DNA of 64,000 nucleotides from Flaccisagitta enflata (taxonomy: Eukaryota > Chaetognatha > Sagittoidea > Aphragmophora), in assembly GCA_965153355.1 (NCBI GenBank), contig OZ231127.1, positions 41,726,001 to 41,790,000 on the forward strand. The letters run 5' to 3'. The position numbers were made by a program, and so were the translations under genes. A model generated the notes under the pieces. The model was not told the DNA's origin, ran no database searches, and was given only the letters and a program-made list of their open reading frames with translations. Positions 40,733 through 55,168 of the stretch are shown here, one piece after another (the stretch's first letter is position 1; the number at the start of each line of letters is the position of its first letter).

Positions 40733-41954
40733 TTAGTGTTTATGAGCTTTTGAGCTCACCGAAGGGGACGATGTCCTGTAGAACACAGGGGGACTTTCGT
40801 TCGTCCGTTCGTTCGTTCGTTCGTTCGTGCGTCCCCCCCAGGCCCTCTCAGGCCTGAAATCTGCCTTCTCAGGGCTGAAATCTACCCTCTCAGGCCTGAA
40901 ATCTGCCCTCTCAGGCCTTTAATCTGCCCTCTCAGGCCTGAAATCTGCCCTCTCAGGTCTAAAATCTGCCCTTTCAGGCCTTGAATCTGCCCTCTCAGGC
41001 CTGAAATCTTCCCTCCCAGATCTGAAATCCGCCCTTTCAGGCCCTCTCAGGCCCTCTCAGTATATGTCTACCCTCCCAGCCTGTCTACCCTCTCAGCCTG
41101 AGAGGAGCAGATTTTAGGCCTGGGAGGGACGATTTCAGGCAGGGCAGATTGGGCTTAGGGAGACAGGACAAACGCTGAGGTCCCCTGTGTTCTGGGACAT
41201 CGTCCCCTTCGGGGCCGCTGCCCTGCTTCCCCTCACTCCAAATCACAATCAGGCAAAGCAGGGCAACGGGTATCGCTGACCACATATTGCCCTTGGGCGA
41301 CCTGTTACTTTTTGGGCAGCGACCTCGAAGGGGCCGATGACCTATGCTTTCACACAGGGGAAATTTCTCCTCCTTCTCCTCCTTCTTCGTCCCCCCCCTG
41401 CTTTCAGCCTTATGGCCCAAATCCCAGCCTCGAGGCCCAAATCCAAATCTCCAGGCCCAAATCCCAGCCTCCAGGCCCAAATCCCAGCATTGAGGCCTAA
41501 AAACCAGCCTATTCTAAATTTGACCCAATTTCAGACCTAAGGACCGTATCCCAGCCTCAGGCCCAAATCTCAGCCTCAAAGCCTGAATTCAAGCCTCAAG
41601 CACAAGATTCAGGCCTGAGGGCCAAATCTCAGTCTCAAGAACAAAATCAAGCCCTGAAGCCCAAATGCCCAAATCCCAGAAGGCACAAATCTCAGCCTCA
41701 GGCTCAAACCCAACCTTGAAGCTGAAATGGCTCCAATCTTTAACCACACAACTTAATCTATTACACTTCTTCAAAGCCAGCTTCAAGGCCCCAATTCCAG
41801 CCTCCAGGAAAAACCGCATAGACCATCGGCTCCTTCGGGGCCGCTGCCCCTCTCACCACCTCACACCCTCATACACTCGCATAGGGGCAACAGGTACCGC
41901 TGACCATCTAACGCTTTTGCGACTATTAGTGTTTATGAGCTTTTGAGCTCACCG
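40733..41954. mobile_element. Composite foldback insertion flanked by a 29-bp direct repeat
   Basis: TTAGTGTTTATGAGC followed by TTTTGAGCTCACCG occurs exactly at 40733-40761 and again at 41926-41954. Between the copies lie the AGGCCTGAAATCTGCCCTCTC foldback (40765-41220), a GCCCTGCTTCCC end module (41217-41300), the GGCCCAAATCCCAGCCTC foldback (41315-41850) and an AGTCGCAAAAGCG end module (to 41925). The direct repeat belongs to a HINE body whose tail (41955-42021) follows. Confidence 0.75.
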
Positions 41955-42044
41955 CTCCTGCTCAAATGCCCTAATGACATTCTCCCGCACGCAACTGGGG
42001 TAGCCATATATCCGGCTTTGATATCCTTTCAACACAAAACACTA

Positions 42045-42170
42045 TTGAACAAGGCCAAATACACGGCCAAAACAGGTCGCAGACGGGTGGACAGGGGCGA
42101 GAATGCGCGTTTTCAACTTGAGCGTGACAACTCGAGCGTGATGGACCAACGAACCGACAAAGCCTCTTAT
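42045..42170 (-). mobile_element. Degenerate HINE fragment
   Basis: CAAGGCCAAATACACGGCCA, GGTCGCAGACGGGTGGACAG, and an eroded 5' side. Confidence 0.5.
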
Positions 42171-42399
42171 GATTGCTTATTCGCGACCAAAAACAAGCAC
42201 AGAACAGGGCAAAAGTTACAGACGGTTGGGTAGGGGCGATAACCTGGTATAGGCTTTACCACAAAAAAAAAGTCAAAAAGAGAATAAAATATTTTAAAAA
42301 TGTTATGGATGGACAGATGGACAAACACACAGAGACGGACTAACATACATGTGCAGAAAGGTTTAGAAACAAAATAGGTGAGTACCCGACAGCCATATA

Positions 42400-43140
42400 A
42401 AGAGCTCGCGGGCTTGCTCCAAAAAAATGACCTACGGTACGCCGGAGATTCATGGAGAATCAGTATTTTTGTTTTTTTTTAAAGGCTTTTGAAATACAAT
42501 TTTTGCCATAAGATCTGAAATTTGGATATCGGGGCTGGGATTAAGTCGTTTAGGCTGCTTTGCCTCTTACATATAAATTGTTCAGGTATTCGAAGCAATT
42601 TTTAGCATCACTGCTCCTGCCCAACAATTGAAACAGCCCTTTGAATAAAGGCCCCTGCCACCTACACAGAATTCAAAGAAAAATGAGCAAAGCAGCCTCA
42701 TTTTTGCCAAAAAAGCATTTCTATGAGTATGAGATTATGCGTATATTTCGCCAAAAAGATGAAACTTGGAAAATCTGCATGTTCGGGGCCCTAATGCTCA
42801 TTCAGGGCCAGTTTTACATCAAAGTAATGATCACAGACCGCTCAGACCATCTCTATTGAATTCTACATCCTTAGATTAGTCGGATTTCATTCAAAAATAA
42901 CTAAAATACCCCAAAAATCAGTTGAAATCGCAAAAAAATGGCCAAAATGCTCATTCCGGGGCCCATATGCTCGATCAGGGCCAATGGCGGTAAGGGATCC
43001 CGCCAGATTTCGCCTTTTTTGACCCCAGAAATGGATTCTACGGGTCGAAAACCTTACCATATCAATCCTCAAATCCACTGACTTATCAACTTGGGTTTCT
43101 GTAGCTTTTTTGGACCCCATTAGTAATACAGCCATCAGAC
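42400..43140. other. Unassigned sequence
   Basis: GGGGCCC(T/A)ATGCTCATTCAGG-type motifs occur in related form near 42785 and 42955. Otherwise there is no gene or array. Confidence 0.4.
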
Positions 43141-44197
43141 ACCACTATCCCTCTCTTACCTAATACTTTATCCACCGTTTTCCCTCTCTTTTAAGGTCAT
43201 TGGTTAGATTCGTCGTCCTGGTTCATTTGTTGAATGATACATCTGCGGTCTCATATTCGCTTTCATTTTTCCTCTCCTCGCCTTCCTTTCAGTTCTCTTC
43301 TCACATATTTTTCGAATTCATTTATGTTTCCGTTGTTTTCGGTGGCATCAACGAGGTTAAGCAACCGGTCAGTCGGGAGGTGGTGGTAGTAGGAATATGA
43401 ACAGGCCTGTATACTCTTGTGTATTCCCCCCCCCCCGGCAGGGGGGGAATAAAATCAAAGGATTTGAAAATAGGGAAGGAAATCAAAGGGTGGAAAAATG
43501 AAAAGATGAAAAATATAGAAGATTTTACACTTTTGACAGTACTAAAATGTAATATTTAGTTACTACAACACTATTTTAAACTATTTAGAACAAAATATTA
43601 CTATATAAGGGGTATATGGGGAAGAAAATCAACTGTACATCGACCCCGCGGGGAAGAAAATCAAAGGACCAGGGGGGGAAAGAAATCAAAGGTCGTGCAA
43701 CTATATATATACATCCCTGGATATGAAAGCGAATGACGGCTTTTGCTTTGATAAGTGGGATAGCTACTATAGCTATTTGAACTACAAAACAGAAACGGAA
43801 GCGGTGGAAGCGGCATGAAAATGGATGCCGATGACAATGAGAGACAAACACGTTTTCAATTTACAGCTAGCAAACGACAAAAGACAAATGACAAAAGACA
43901 AGTGACAAATAACAAATGACAAACAGAAAAATCATGGAAATCTTCCTCATCGACGCAAAGAAAAATGAATGTTTTAACACTTACGAGTGTACTCCATTCA
44001 GAAACCCTATAAAAATAGCCTATCTTTCAGTAAAAATGACCGAACCTACCAAGGACCTTTCTTAAAGAAAATTAGTTTGTTGGTTGAGGAAATCCTGTTT
44101 CCCAAGTAGGGTACCCCAATATCAGGCGTGTTTATTCTTCCATCCTGCCGAGTGGCATATATTTTCCCCTTATATCTGCCAACTTCACTAAACGCCT

Positions 44198-44201
<4 letters not shown>

Positions 44202-44275
<74 letters not shown>
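44202..44275. repeat. (AC)n microsatellite
   Basis: About 37 uninterrupted AC units. Confidence 0.97.
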
Positions 44276-44276
<1 letters not shown>

Positions 44277-45779
44277 GCCACCTAAAATTGGATCCTTGTA
44301 AACCTTTTTAGGTGGGACAAAGCATGTCTATGACTGGCGGGTTGGTTGGTTGGTTGGTGGGTCGGTTACGCATTCGTTTGATGATCCACACATTGCTCCA
44401 TATTGGCCGACTTGGTCTTGTTTACTTGAGAACAATTCAGCAAAAGTTGCTATGCCAAATCTCAGTTTCTAGATCTTGACTAAAAAGAGGAAATTCAGAT
44501 ACAACGAAGGAGCGAAAGCCATTAAAGTTAACATTTCATTCGCATATTACTGTTATATGATGACTGCTCCATTGAAATTTTGACAATTTGTCACTTACAG
44601 TACCGGAATCAAAGAACTGGTGATAAGGAGGGAAGCCATATCTCTCCAATTACAGGGATATGAGATCTGAAATCTGTGGTGTGCACCTATAGTACCCCCA
44701 CCCCCCAAAAGGGTTTGGAGCTGTTCCGGGCATTTTTTGTTTTTGGTTGTCAAAAATCTTTTATTTCTTAAAATCACTTTTGTAGGCCAAAAAATTCGTT
44801 TCAAAATTTTATCTTTATGTTACATGCAGTCAATACCCAGAGCTACAAATTTCATTTTTAGAAAAATATTTTTGGCCAATTTTTAAGGGAATGGCACTAA
44901 AAAAAACAAAATTTCAAAAACATGAAAAATTGCTATATTTTCTAAAATAATTGGCTTAGCATAATAATTTTTGGCGTGGAAGTAGTCCTGAAAACCCTTA
45001 ATGTGTATGCAAAATTTCAATTCCCATGCTTGAATTTTGAAGGAGTTATGGGATTTTGAAATTTTGATAATTTTTGGTAAAAAGCATTTTTTCTTATAGA
45101 ATTTTTTTTGTGAACCATTTTTCATGAAATTTCATAGAGAAACAAAGTAATTGATATTTTTTTGGGCACTGCGACCCCTTAACAAAATTTTTTTTTCTCA
45201 AAAATTGCTAAAATTGGCTATTTTTCTAGGTTGAATAAAAACTGTTCCTTTCATCCGATCAACTTCATTTTTGGAGGGATTATTAACCTACATCTGCAGT
45301 AACTATGTTTGAAATTTCAAGTAAATCGGATAATTCGTTCCGGAGATATTCAAGTTCAAAGTGGAAAAGGTGAGCTAAAATCACTGTGTTTCTGTGTTAT
45401 TTAAATGATAAGTCTTTATTGACGGTTAGCTACAAGTGTCTCAAAAAGGTAATGTTTAATCGATATGTTGCAAAAATTGTTGCAAATATGTGTGGAATAT
45501 GTCCCTGCAGCATAACCAACCTAAATTTTTCGATTTCACAATCTCTCAAAAAATAGGCACCAAAAAAACTGCAAAAAATGCCTTTTTTTGGCATTTTTTG
45601 CCCCTTTTTTAGGGTGTAATGCATATTAAACGACATCCCCATCCCAAACTTTTTGTGGCATAGTAGTCCATGATAGGACAGATGTCCCCCAAAAAATTTA
45701 TTCATTTCCGTCACGCTTTAAGCACAAAAATTTTTGTTTAAAATGTCAAAAAATGCGATTTTTTTTTAATTTCTTAAGC

Positions 45780-46480
45780 TGTTTTTGGGGTGAATGCATA
45801 TTAAACGACATCCCCATCCCCAAATTTTTTGTGCTTAAAGCGTGACGGAAATGAATAAATTTTTGGGGGGACATCTGTCCTATCATGGACTACCATGCCA
45901 CAAAAAGTTTGGGGATGGGGATGTTGTTTAATATGCATTACACCCCAAAAACAGCTTTAAAAAATTCAAAAATCGCATTTTATGCCATTTTAAACCAAAA
46001 TTTTTGTGCTTACAGTGTGACGGAAATGAATAAATTTTTGGGGGGACATCTGTCCTATCATGGACTACTATGCCACAAAAAGTTTGGAGATGGGGATGTC
46101 GTTTAATATGCATTACACCCCAAAAACAGCTTACAAAATTCAAAAAATCGCATTTTTTGCCATTTTAAACCAAAATTCTTATGCTTAAAGCGTGACGGAA
46201 CTGAATAAATTTTTGGGGGGACATCTGTCCTATCATGGACTACTATGCCACAAAAAATTTTGGGATGGGGATGTCGTTTAATATGCATTGCACCCCAAAA
46301 ACAGCTTAAAAAATTCAAAAAATCGCATTTTTTGCCATTTTTAACCAAAATTTTTGTGCTTAAAGCGTGACGGAAATGAATGAATTTTTGGGGGGACATC
46401 TGTCCTATCATGGACTACTATGCCACAAAAAATTTGGGGATGGGGATGTCGTTTTATATGCGTTACACCCCAAAAATGTG
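45780..46480. repeat. Four ~175-bp tandem units in the palindrome centre
   Basis: Each unit carries GCTTAAAGCGTGACGGAAATG, GGGGGGACATCTGTCCTATC and GGATGGGGATGTCGTTTAAT. A single unit in opposite orientation lies at about 45600-45830, making the centre asymmetric. Similar-looking peptides read from these units are repeat artefacts. Confidence 0.85.
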
Positions 46481-47487
46481 GCAAAAAATGCCAAAAAAGG
46501 CATTTTTTGCAGTTTTTTTGGTGCCTATTTTTTTTAGAGACTGTGAAATCCAAAAATTTTGGTTGGTTATGCTGCAGGGACATATTCCACACCTATTTGC
46601 AACAATTTTTGCAACATATCGATTAAACATTACCTTTTTGAGACACTTGTAGCTAACCGTCAATAAAGACTTATCATTTAAATAACACAGAAACACAGTG
46701 ATTTTAGCTCACCCTTTCCACTTTGAACTTGAATATCTCCGGAACGAATTATCCGAAACATAGTTACTGCAAATGTAGGTTGATATTCCCTCCAAAAATG
46801 AAGTTGATCGTAAAACAGGAACAGTTTTTATTCAACCTAGAAAAATAGCCAATTTTTGCAATTTTTGAGAAAAAAAAATTTTGTTAAGGGGTCACAGTGC
46901 CCAAATTTTTTTTGGAAGCAAAAAAATATCAATTACTTTGGTTCTCTATGAAATTTCATGAAAAATGGTTCACAAAAAAAATTTTTATAAGAAAAAATGT
47001 TTTTTACTAAAAATTATCAAAATTTCAAAATCCCATAACTCCTTCAAAATTCAAGTATGGGAGTTGAAATTTTGCATACACATTAAGGGTTCTCAGGATT
47101 ACTTCCACGCCAAAAATTATTATGCTAAGCCAATTATTTTAGAAAATATAGCAATTTTTCATTTTTTTGAAATTTTGGTTTTTTTAGTGCCATTCCCTTA
47201 AAAATTGGCCAAAAATATTTTTCAAAAAATGAAATTTGTAGCTCTGGGTATTGACTACATGAAACATAAAGATAAAATTTTGAAACGAATTTTTGGCCTA
47301 CAAAAGTGATTTTAAGAAATAAAAAATTCTTGACAACCAAAAACAAAAAATGCCCGGAACAGCTCCAAACCCTTTTGGGGGGTGGGGGTACTATAGGTGC
47401 ACACCACAGAAAAATTTCAGATCTCATATCCTTGTAATTGAAGAGATATGGCTTCCCTCCTTATCACCAGGTCTTTGATTCCGGTAC

Positions 47488-47632
47488 TGGAGGATGTTCA
47501 CGGTCAGTGCTAAAGCATTGCTTAGCAAGTCTTGAGCAATGCTCAAGCATGCTCAAGCAATGCTCAAGCAATGCTCAAGCATGCTCAAGCAATGCTCAAG
47601 CATGCTCAAGCAACGATCGTGAACATCCTCCT
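47488..47632. mobile_element. 145-bp mini-element nested at the palindrome's right tip
   Basis: GAGGATGTTCACG faces CGTGAACATCCTC. CTG on both sides (47485-47487 and 47633-47635) would be a 3-bp duplication that splits the terminal repeat of the larger palindrome (CCGGTA|CTGTA). The interior is a run of CAAGCAATGCT and CAAGCATGCT units. Confidence 0.65.
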
Positions 47633-48154
47633 GTAGTCAATATGAGTTGAAATCAAAAGTTAAACTAGATTTTTGTTTTATATAGATAAAAAAAGAAAAC
47701 TTTCTGGACGTTACAAAGTAATCAACATCATTTTGTGTTCCATGTAGCTTACCGTGAATCTGATTGATATGGATGATTCAAAATCTGAAAAATCCCTGTG
47801 GGGTAGAGATGAAATGTTCACCTTGAATAAGCTTCCGAAGCTTTGAGCTAATGAAGGGCTAGTTGGCTCGGGCGGCGAAGCTGGTTACATATTGAGCACT
47901 GATGGCTCAGAACTAGGAAAGTTCCCTCATGCTCAGTGATCGTGAGTAGAGAATGGCGATTAAATGAAATGTCTGATAATTTCTAAAATTTTTGTCTGGC
48001 AACTTTGGTAACAAATGAATAAAACCTGGTGAGTTTGGTAATCAGACGGAAAATTTTAAGTTGATGCAGGTTGCACTGTTGTAGTAGCGGCATGCTCCTT
48101 AAGTATATGTGAGGATCTTTAAGTATATGTGAGGATTTTTTGGGAAATTTGCCA

Positions 48155-48197
48155 ACCAACCGTCCGCGACTGTCCTACCGTGTATCTTGTCTCGTTT
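48155..48197 (+). mobile_element. HINE 3'-end fragment
   Basis: CCAACCGTCCGCGACTGTCC, TACCGTGTATC and TTGTCTCGTTT only. Confidence 0.5.
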
Positions 48198-48243
48198 GTA
48201 CACAAAAGTGAGCAAGCTTACTGTTGAGAGCATTTTTTCTTTC

Positions 48244-48281
48244 TTAATCCTTCCTTCTTTGCTTCCTTCCTTCCTTCTTAC

Positions 48282-48353
<72 letters not shown>

Positions 48354-48499
48354 TTTTCCTCTCTGTTCTCACTTCTCTCCTTCTCTCCATCCTCTTCTCC
48401 TTCTGCTTCTTCTTCTTCTTCTTCTTCATCTCCTTCTTCTTCTTCTTCTTCTTTTCCTTCTTCTTCTTTTCCTTCTTCTTTTTTTTCTTTTTTCTTCTA

Positions 48500-48500
<1 letters not shown>
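48244..48500. repeat. (CTTT)n and (CTT)n pyrimidine tract
   Basis: (CTTT)n at 48282-48352 and (CTT)n at 48405-48495 with CTTCCTT edges. Confidence 0.95.
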
Positions 48501-49459
<959 letters not shown>

Positions 49460-49933
49460 TGTTGTCTCTATCTCACGCCTGATTTAACACCAGCACGTCT
49501 GCGACAAAATGAGAGCAAAGAAAAAAGAGCAAAGAAAAAAGAACAACGAAACGACACAAAACGCCAACTTGGCAGGACATTCCGAGGACTCTTCAAACGA
49601 CGGATTTATGGAAGGATATATGCGAAAAGGACAACACTTGAAGGCTTACAGTTTCTGCCATATCTGAATTTGTTTTTCGTGGGGTTTTTTATGTTGTGAC
49701 GCATACACTTGTTTGTCAGGGGAAAAATGGTCAGTGGACGCCAAACTCGATCCCGATATGACCACATTATGGCTGGCCACCAGTTAAAACTGCGCGTAAA
49801 CATTTTTTTCGTATGACGTGATCTGCGATTTTGGTAGGGCATACTCCATGATCATCCCCTAAAAATGTCCAAACAAATCAAATCTATATGGTCTATGAAT
49901 AAAGGGATGGTAGATAATGAAACTGTCACAGGG

Positions 49934-50278
<345 letters not shown>

Positions 50279-50419
50279 TTTTCAACCACCACCCAATAGA
50301 ACTGTCCAATGTCCATCCCTCTGGTCAAGTGCATACTGATGAAGTTAGTCAAATACATATTCTAACGCCTTATTTCCGATATTCTTTGATCCTTCGGTAG
50401 CATTTCTAAATGAAAACAC

Positions 50420-50421
<2 letters not shown>

Positions 50422-50466
<45 letters not shown>

Positions 50467-50520
50467 AAACAGAGACAGACAGAGACAGACAGAGACAGAC
50501 AGACAGACAGAGAGAGTGAG
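50422..50520. repeat. (GA)n then (GACA)n-rich microsatellite
   Basis: GA to 50454, then ACAGAGACAGAC units. Confidence 0.93.
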
Positions 50521-50579
50521 ATGGTAAGACAGAGACCGTAACTTCGACAGAGACACAGTGACAGAGGCAGAGGGTCAAA

Positions 50580-51240
50580 CCAAGATGGAGTAGAGACTAT
50601 CGAGCCACATCTTTATGGGAGAACCTTTTATTTCCCTCAGTCGATCTGTCCTCTGCTCGGGCAGCAGCCTGGGCCCTGGACCTCGATTTCTCGTTTTTGA
50701 AACTCCTTTTGCGACCAAATAGCAGATCAGCCCTCTCAGCAACCCTCACCAGTCACCCTTACCGTAGAATAAAACACGACTTGTCAAGGAATAAATGGAC
50801 AAAAACCATGTGTTTGACGGAATTTCAATGCTTTTAGAATTTGAAGCAGCAGCCAATGACATGGTTTTTGATCAACCGTTTAAGATAAAAAAAACAAAAG
50901 CAAGACAACAAAAATTATACATCAGTTCCCTCCCTCCATTTGCAGTTTTTAATTCATCAAAAGAAATTTGTCAAGGGTCAAACGAGAAGAAAATCGATAA
51001 CAACAAGCTAAAACCCGATTGTTATAGCAATGGAACCGACTCCAAAATCTGCTTCTGTTTTTCACGACTATCATACAATTCAGAGCCACGGATTCCACTG
51101 ACTGCACGATGACCTTGGGCAACCTGTTTTCTGTGAACCACAATGGAGACCCTCGAGCCTACGACCTTTTCCGCTTCCCACCTTTGACCTTGTTTGACCT
51201 CGAACTCTATTCCTCTGGCCTGGTTTGATCTAATCCTCCC
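50580..51240. other. Unassigned stretch with an unsupported 105-codon frame
   Basis: The frame at 50795-51112 starts MDKNHVFDGI. Composition is plausible, but there is no homology by eye, no promoter and no splice context. I do not call it a gene. Confidence 0.3.
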
Positions 51241-51250
51241 CCTCTCTTTT

Positions 51251-51639
51251 TCTATCCAGCCCCTGTACTCATCCATTCCACAAGGCAGCCACGACAAACT
51301 CTTTTCTCATCTCTCACCTCCACACTATCTCCTACCTCCCATCTCCGCCTTAACTTTCATCCAATCATCCGTGCCTCCTCATTTCAGTCCATCCCCTCCT
51401 CTATTTAGTCGCGGAGACGCGATTCTACAACTTGCCGTCGATCCATCGGTCCATCCCTCCATCTGGCCATTCGTCCCTCCATCTGTCCCTCCATCCATCC
51501 TTCCGTCCGTAACATTTTTGAATTACGAGCCGTGTTGGCATTACTGCCCCTGCCCAACCGTCTTCGACTGTTGTGACGTGTATCCGGCCTTGCTCTATCC
51601 AGTCCCGTACTCTGCCATTCCACAATGCAGTAGAAACAA

Positions 51640-51660
<21 letters not shown>
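51251..51660. repeat. Direct repeat interrupted by a HINE
   Basis: TCTATCCAG...GTACTC...CCATTCCACAA...CAAACTC...TTTTCTC...CTCACCTC occurs at 51251-51320 and again at 51594-51660, on either side of sequence holding the HINE at 51407-51593. Confidence 0.7.
51407..51593 (+). mobile_element. HINE-like element, GTCGCGGAG type
   Basis: AGTCGCGGAGACGCGATTCT after TTT, a CCATCSGTCC tract, CCTGCCCAACCGTCTTCGAC and the tail GTGTATCCGGCCTTG. Confidence 0.7.
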
Positions 51661-52080
<420 letters not shown>

Positions 52081-52639
52081 CTTTCTTGTCTGTTGCTCTT
52101 TTTTCACTCTTATAAAGACAACCATTGATAAATGTCTACTGTAAGTATATTTTCTTTCCCTTTCCTTTTCTTTCCCTTCAGCTCCTCTTTCCTTCATTTG
52201 CATCGAGTCCGTCATTTCTCATCGGAAACTCGATGTTTGACCATTCATTCTATTGCCTTTTTCGTATCATGCAAATCGCTATTCTTGACTAAGAAAAAGC
52301 CGAATGGATATATCGCTTTGCCACTGATTATGTTGGTCAGACACTCTGACTGATAATGATAACAATGTGATTAAAAGACACAATTTAGGCGCTCACAAGT
52401 TACTGCATTCGCGGCTGCTTTTCTTTATGAACTATAGGGACTGGTAGTCACTCCTTAGTAATTGTCCCATTGTAAAAGTGTTACATAAAGTCAGATTTCC
52501 GGCTCAATTCACTCGAATCCAGTCAAAATCATCTACATCTGCCAAGGAACCTCCATTCTATCCGGATACACAGGTGTGCCTCTTTCAGTAAGTTCAATCA
52601 TACGATTCATAGCCATTGTGCATTTGTGCATTTGCGCTA

Positions 52640-53600
52640 ACTATGGCAAAAAAAAAACCGAACAACTTTTGAGAGAGCAAAAAAGTATGAAGATGTTGAC
52701 CAATTTGCATAAAATTTACAGTGAATGATAACCATGATATGGACTATGTCTGGTTAAAATTTCATCAAAATCCGTTGAAAATTTTAGCCGTTATCACGTT
52801 TTTACTGAAGTCACCTCTTTTTTGGACTGCCAGAGATGACGTTTATCCTAAATCAAAATATTACCATTTTTAGTAAAATTGGCATTGTGCAAAAAGTTTT
52901 GGGAGTTTTGTCATGATTTTTGAACTGTAGTCTGATGGTAATATTTACTAATACTAGACAAAATTCGCCTCTACTCAGATAAAGTCTAGTGGGGTAGATA
53001 TTGGTTGATTGTAAGCTTGCTCAGGATAAGAAATATTCTGCTACCTGTTAGAATATTTTTGCAATTTGGGGGACTAAAAATGCTTCAATCTTTACAAAAA
53101 TTTTACTGGAGATGAATCATATGTACAAAAGTTACCAGTAAAAAAATCATGATAATTGGTAAAAAACTCTGGCCTTAGCATCAATTTATATTTCAGATTT
53201 CATCTTCATTTACTTCATTCTAAAAACCACAAAAAAAGTTTGAGAAAATTTGCTGTTTCTGCTAAAATAATTAGAGTTTTGTAATGAAATTTTTTTCACA
53301 GCCTTCGTACTTCCACTTAAAATTTCATCAAAATCGGACTAGATTTAGTATGGTTTTTTTAAGTTTGTTTATTGATTCTTAGTAAATTCTCATGTGTGCA
53401 CATTGAATTTCTGATCTTCTGACAAGCACTTTTAAAAAATCTATAATTCTCAAACTATTTAGAGCAGGTCATTGATTTTTTCAGTGATGCTTAATGATAC
53501 TAAAAAGTAACTTCAGTAAAAATTTCAGCACACTGGGTGAATTTTCAAAGGATTTATGAGCAATAGAAGTAACTGTTCGGTTTTTTTTTTTTGCCATAGT
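52640..53600. mobile_element. 961-bp non-autonomous element with TA duplication
   Basis: Termini ACTATGGCAAAAAAAA and TTTTTTTTGCCATAGT are inverted. The conserved GAACA/TGTTC follows, and TA stands at 52638-52639 and 53601-53602. No protein frame. Tc1/mariner-type duplication. Confidence 0.8.
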
Positions 53601-53853
53601 TAATTCTTCGCTTGAGTTCTATTTTGATTTGTATTGAACAATTTTACTCCATTCAGGCACGATGAAGCATTTGTGAATCTTTGAAATGAAGGTACCGTCT
53701 GAAAATGAATCAAGATGGAATCAATATATGTCTGAAAATGAATCAAGATGAAATCAATATCAGTCTCCTTGAACTATTCGTCGACTAACTCAGTTTGTTA
53801 TAAATATATCCCGATGTGCAACATTGGTTCATTGATAGGTCCATTGCTAGGAG

Positions 53854-54139
53854 CAGGGGCGTATGGGAGCCAAAGTTTTAGGGGTAGCCACCCCAAGTTT
53901 GTGTCCCAACAAATTTTATGACCTGATGAAAACTATTTGTCTAATTTTATGTATTTTTTCAAAAAAATATAAATTAATATATATTTGAATTAAAACAATG
54001 AAAAAAACATTGCCCTTTCTTTCTTTTTCTCTCTCTTTCTCTCTCTTTTTCTTTTTTTCTCTTCCTCTATTTCTTTATATTTTGTGTCTCAACAGGAGTA
54101 GCCATGGCTACCCCGGCGACCCCTTCTAATACGCCCCTG
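53854..54139. mobile_element. 286-bp hAT MITE, duplication GCTAGGAG
   Basis: GCTAGGAG at 53846-53853 and 54140-54147. Termini CAGGGGCGTAT and ATACGCCCCTG are inverted, and the next block GGTAGCCACCCC... faces GGGGTAGCCATGG-type sequence. CAGGGGCGTA is a typical hAT end. Confidence 0.93.
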
Positions 54140-54149
54140 GCTAGGAGGA

Positions 54150-55050
54150 GTGTAAGTTTTAAAGCATGCGGATGGTGGAGTGAATGACGTAACATGTGAA
54201 TATTTGACGGGGAAGTAGATCAGATGGCGTTTTGATTTGTAGTTTTTTAAACAACGTAGTTAAGTAGCTGCTTAACACAATACTTAGACAAGCGGCAACA
54301 TTGAAGCAGCCGCTTTTAGCCCACTCATGTTTTTATGGCTGAAAAAAACATTTGAACCCATGGAAATCTTAGCATCCATTACCTACTATTGACCCAATCA
54401 ACTACAAATCTGCCCCAACGTGCCATTAGTGCGTAGTAAGGAGTAAGGAGTAGAATAACTGCCGAACGTATTTGGAATTGGAAACGTTCTTTTGTTAAAC
54501 TGCGAATGAGGATTTGATTCATTCGCGAATCAAGAATCGCTACAACGCTCAAACATAATAGCTCTGCAGATACGAGCTCCGCATTTTTGATTCCCCTTTC
54601 TCTCCTCTTTCTTTCTTTCCCTCTTTATTACTTTCCTCTCTTACAATTGTCTGCTCTTTTTTTCCCTTTCGTTTTTGTTCCTTCTTTTTTTTTTTTTTTT
54701 TTGTTATTTTCCTTCCTTTTTGTTCTCGGCTTGCTATTTTCATTCTTCTTGCTTAATTTCTTCTTCTACTGGTTAGGCTACAAAAATCTACTTGGACAAG
54801 TATAAAGGTACATTACTTCGTAGGGAGAACAGCTCGCAACGCAATCCTCCCCATTACTTCTGTTCCGTTAACTGGTCAGGGATCTTTAAGGAAAGGGTTA
54901 GGGATCTTCTTGATAGTTTTCAATTGATCTTAGTTCACTTTTTTTTTAGGATCTTTTTAGATCTGGAGCTTCTTCTTGTGTATCAAAGTAAGCTCAATTT
55001 TGTTTAAAAAATCTGATTCAGTGCATGACAATCAGTGTATTACAGAGATA
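54150..55050. other. Unassigned sequence with pyrimidine-rich stretch
   Basis: A T/C-rich tract at 54590-54760 generates false frames. No gene supported. Confidence 0.4.
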
Positions 55051-55052
55051 TT

Positions 55053-55056
<4 letters not shown>

Positions 55057-55111
<55 letters not shown>

Positions 55112-55168
55112 TATTCTTAGTAAATAATCTATGCCCATCATTAAATAAATGAACAAAAGATCAAAAAT

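Larger units (their letters stand above)
44596..47637. mobile_element. 3-kb palindromic element with internal tandem units
   Basis: TACAGTACCGGAATCAAAGA (44596 on) faces CTTTGATTCCGGTACTG (47471-47487) and long arms follow. For example GGTGTGCACCTATAGTACCC faces GGGTACTATAGGTGCACACC, and AACATTACC/GGTAATGTT faces likewise. Arms exceed 1 kb. GTCACT (44590-44595) and GTCAAT (47638-47643) may be a 6-bp duplication with one change. No real protein frame. Confidence 0.75.

Noticed and set aside
45430-46652. Repeated peptides with GGHLSYHGLLCHKKFG-type sequence
   Set aside because: They come from the 175-bp tandem units and occur in both orientations of a palindrome; no start, splice or codon signature.
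50795-51112. 105-codon plus-strand frame
   Set aside because: Reasonable composition but no recognisable domain, splice signals or conservation to test.
52495-52584. Possible exon ending TTTCA|GTAAGT with KSSTSAKEPPFYPD
   Set aside because: Good donor only; no acceptor and no partner exon, and it lies just before a transposon.
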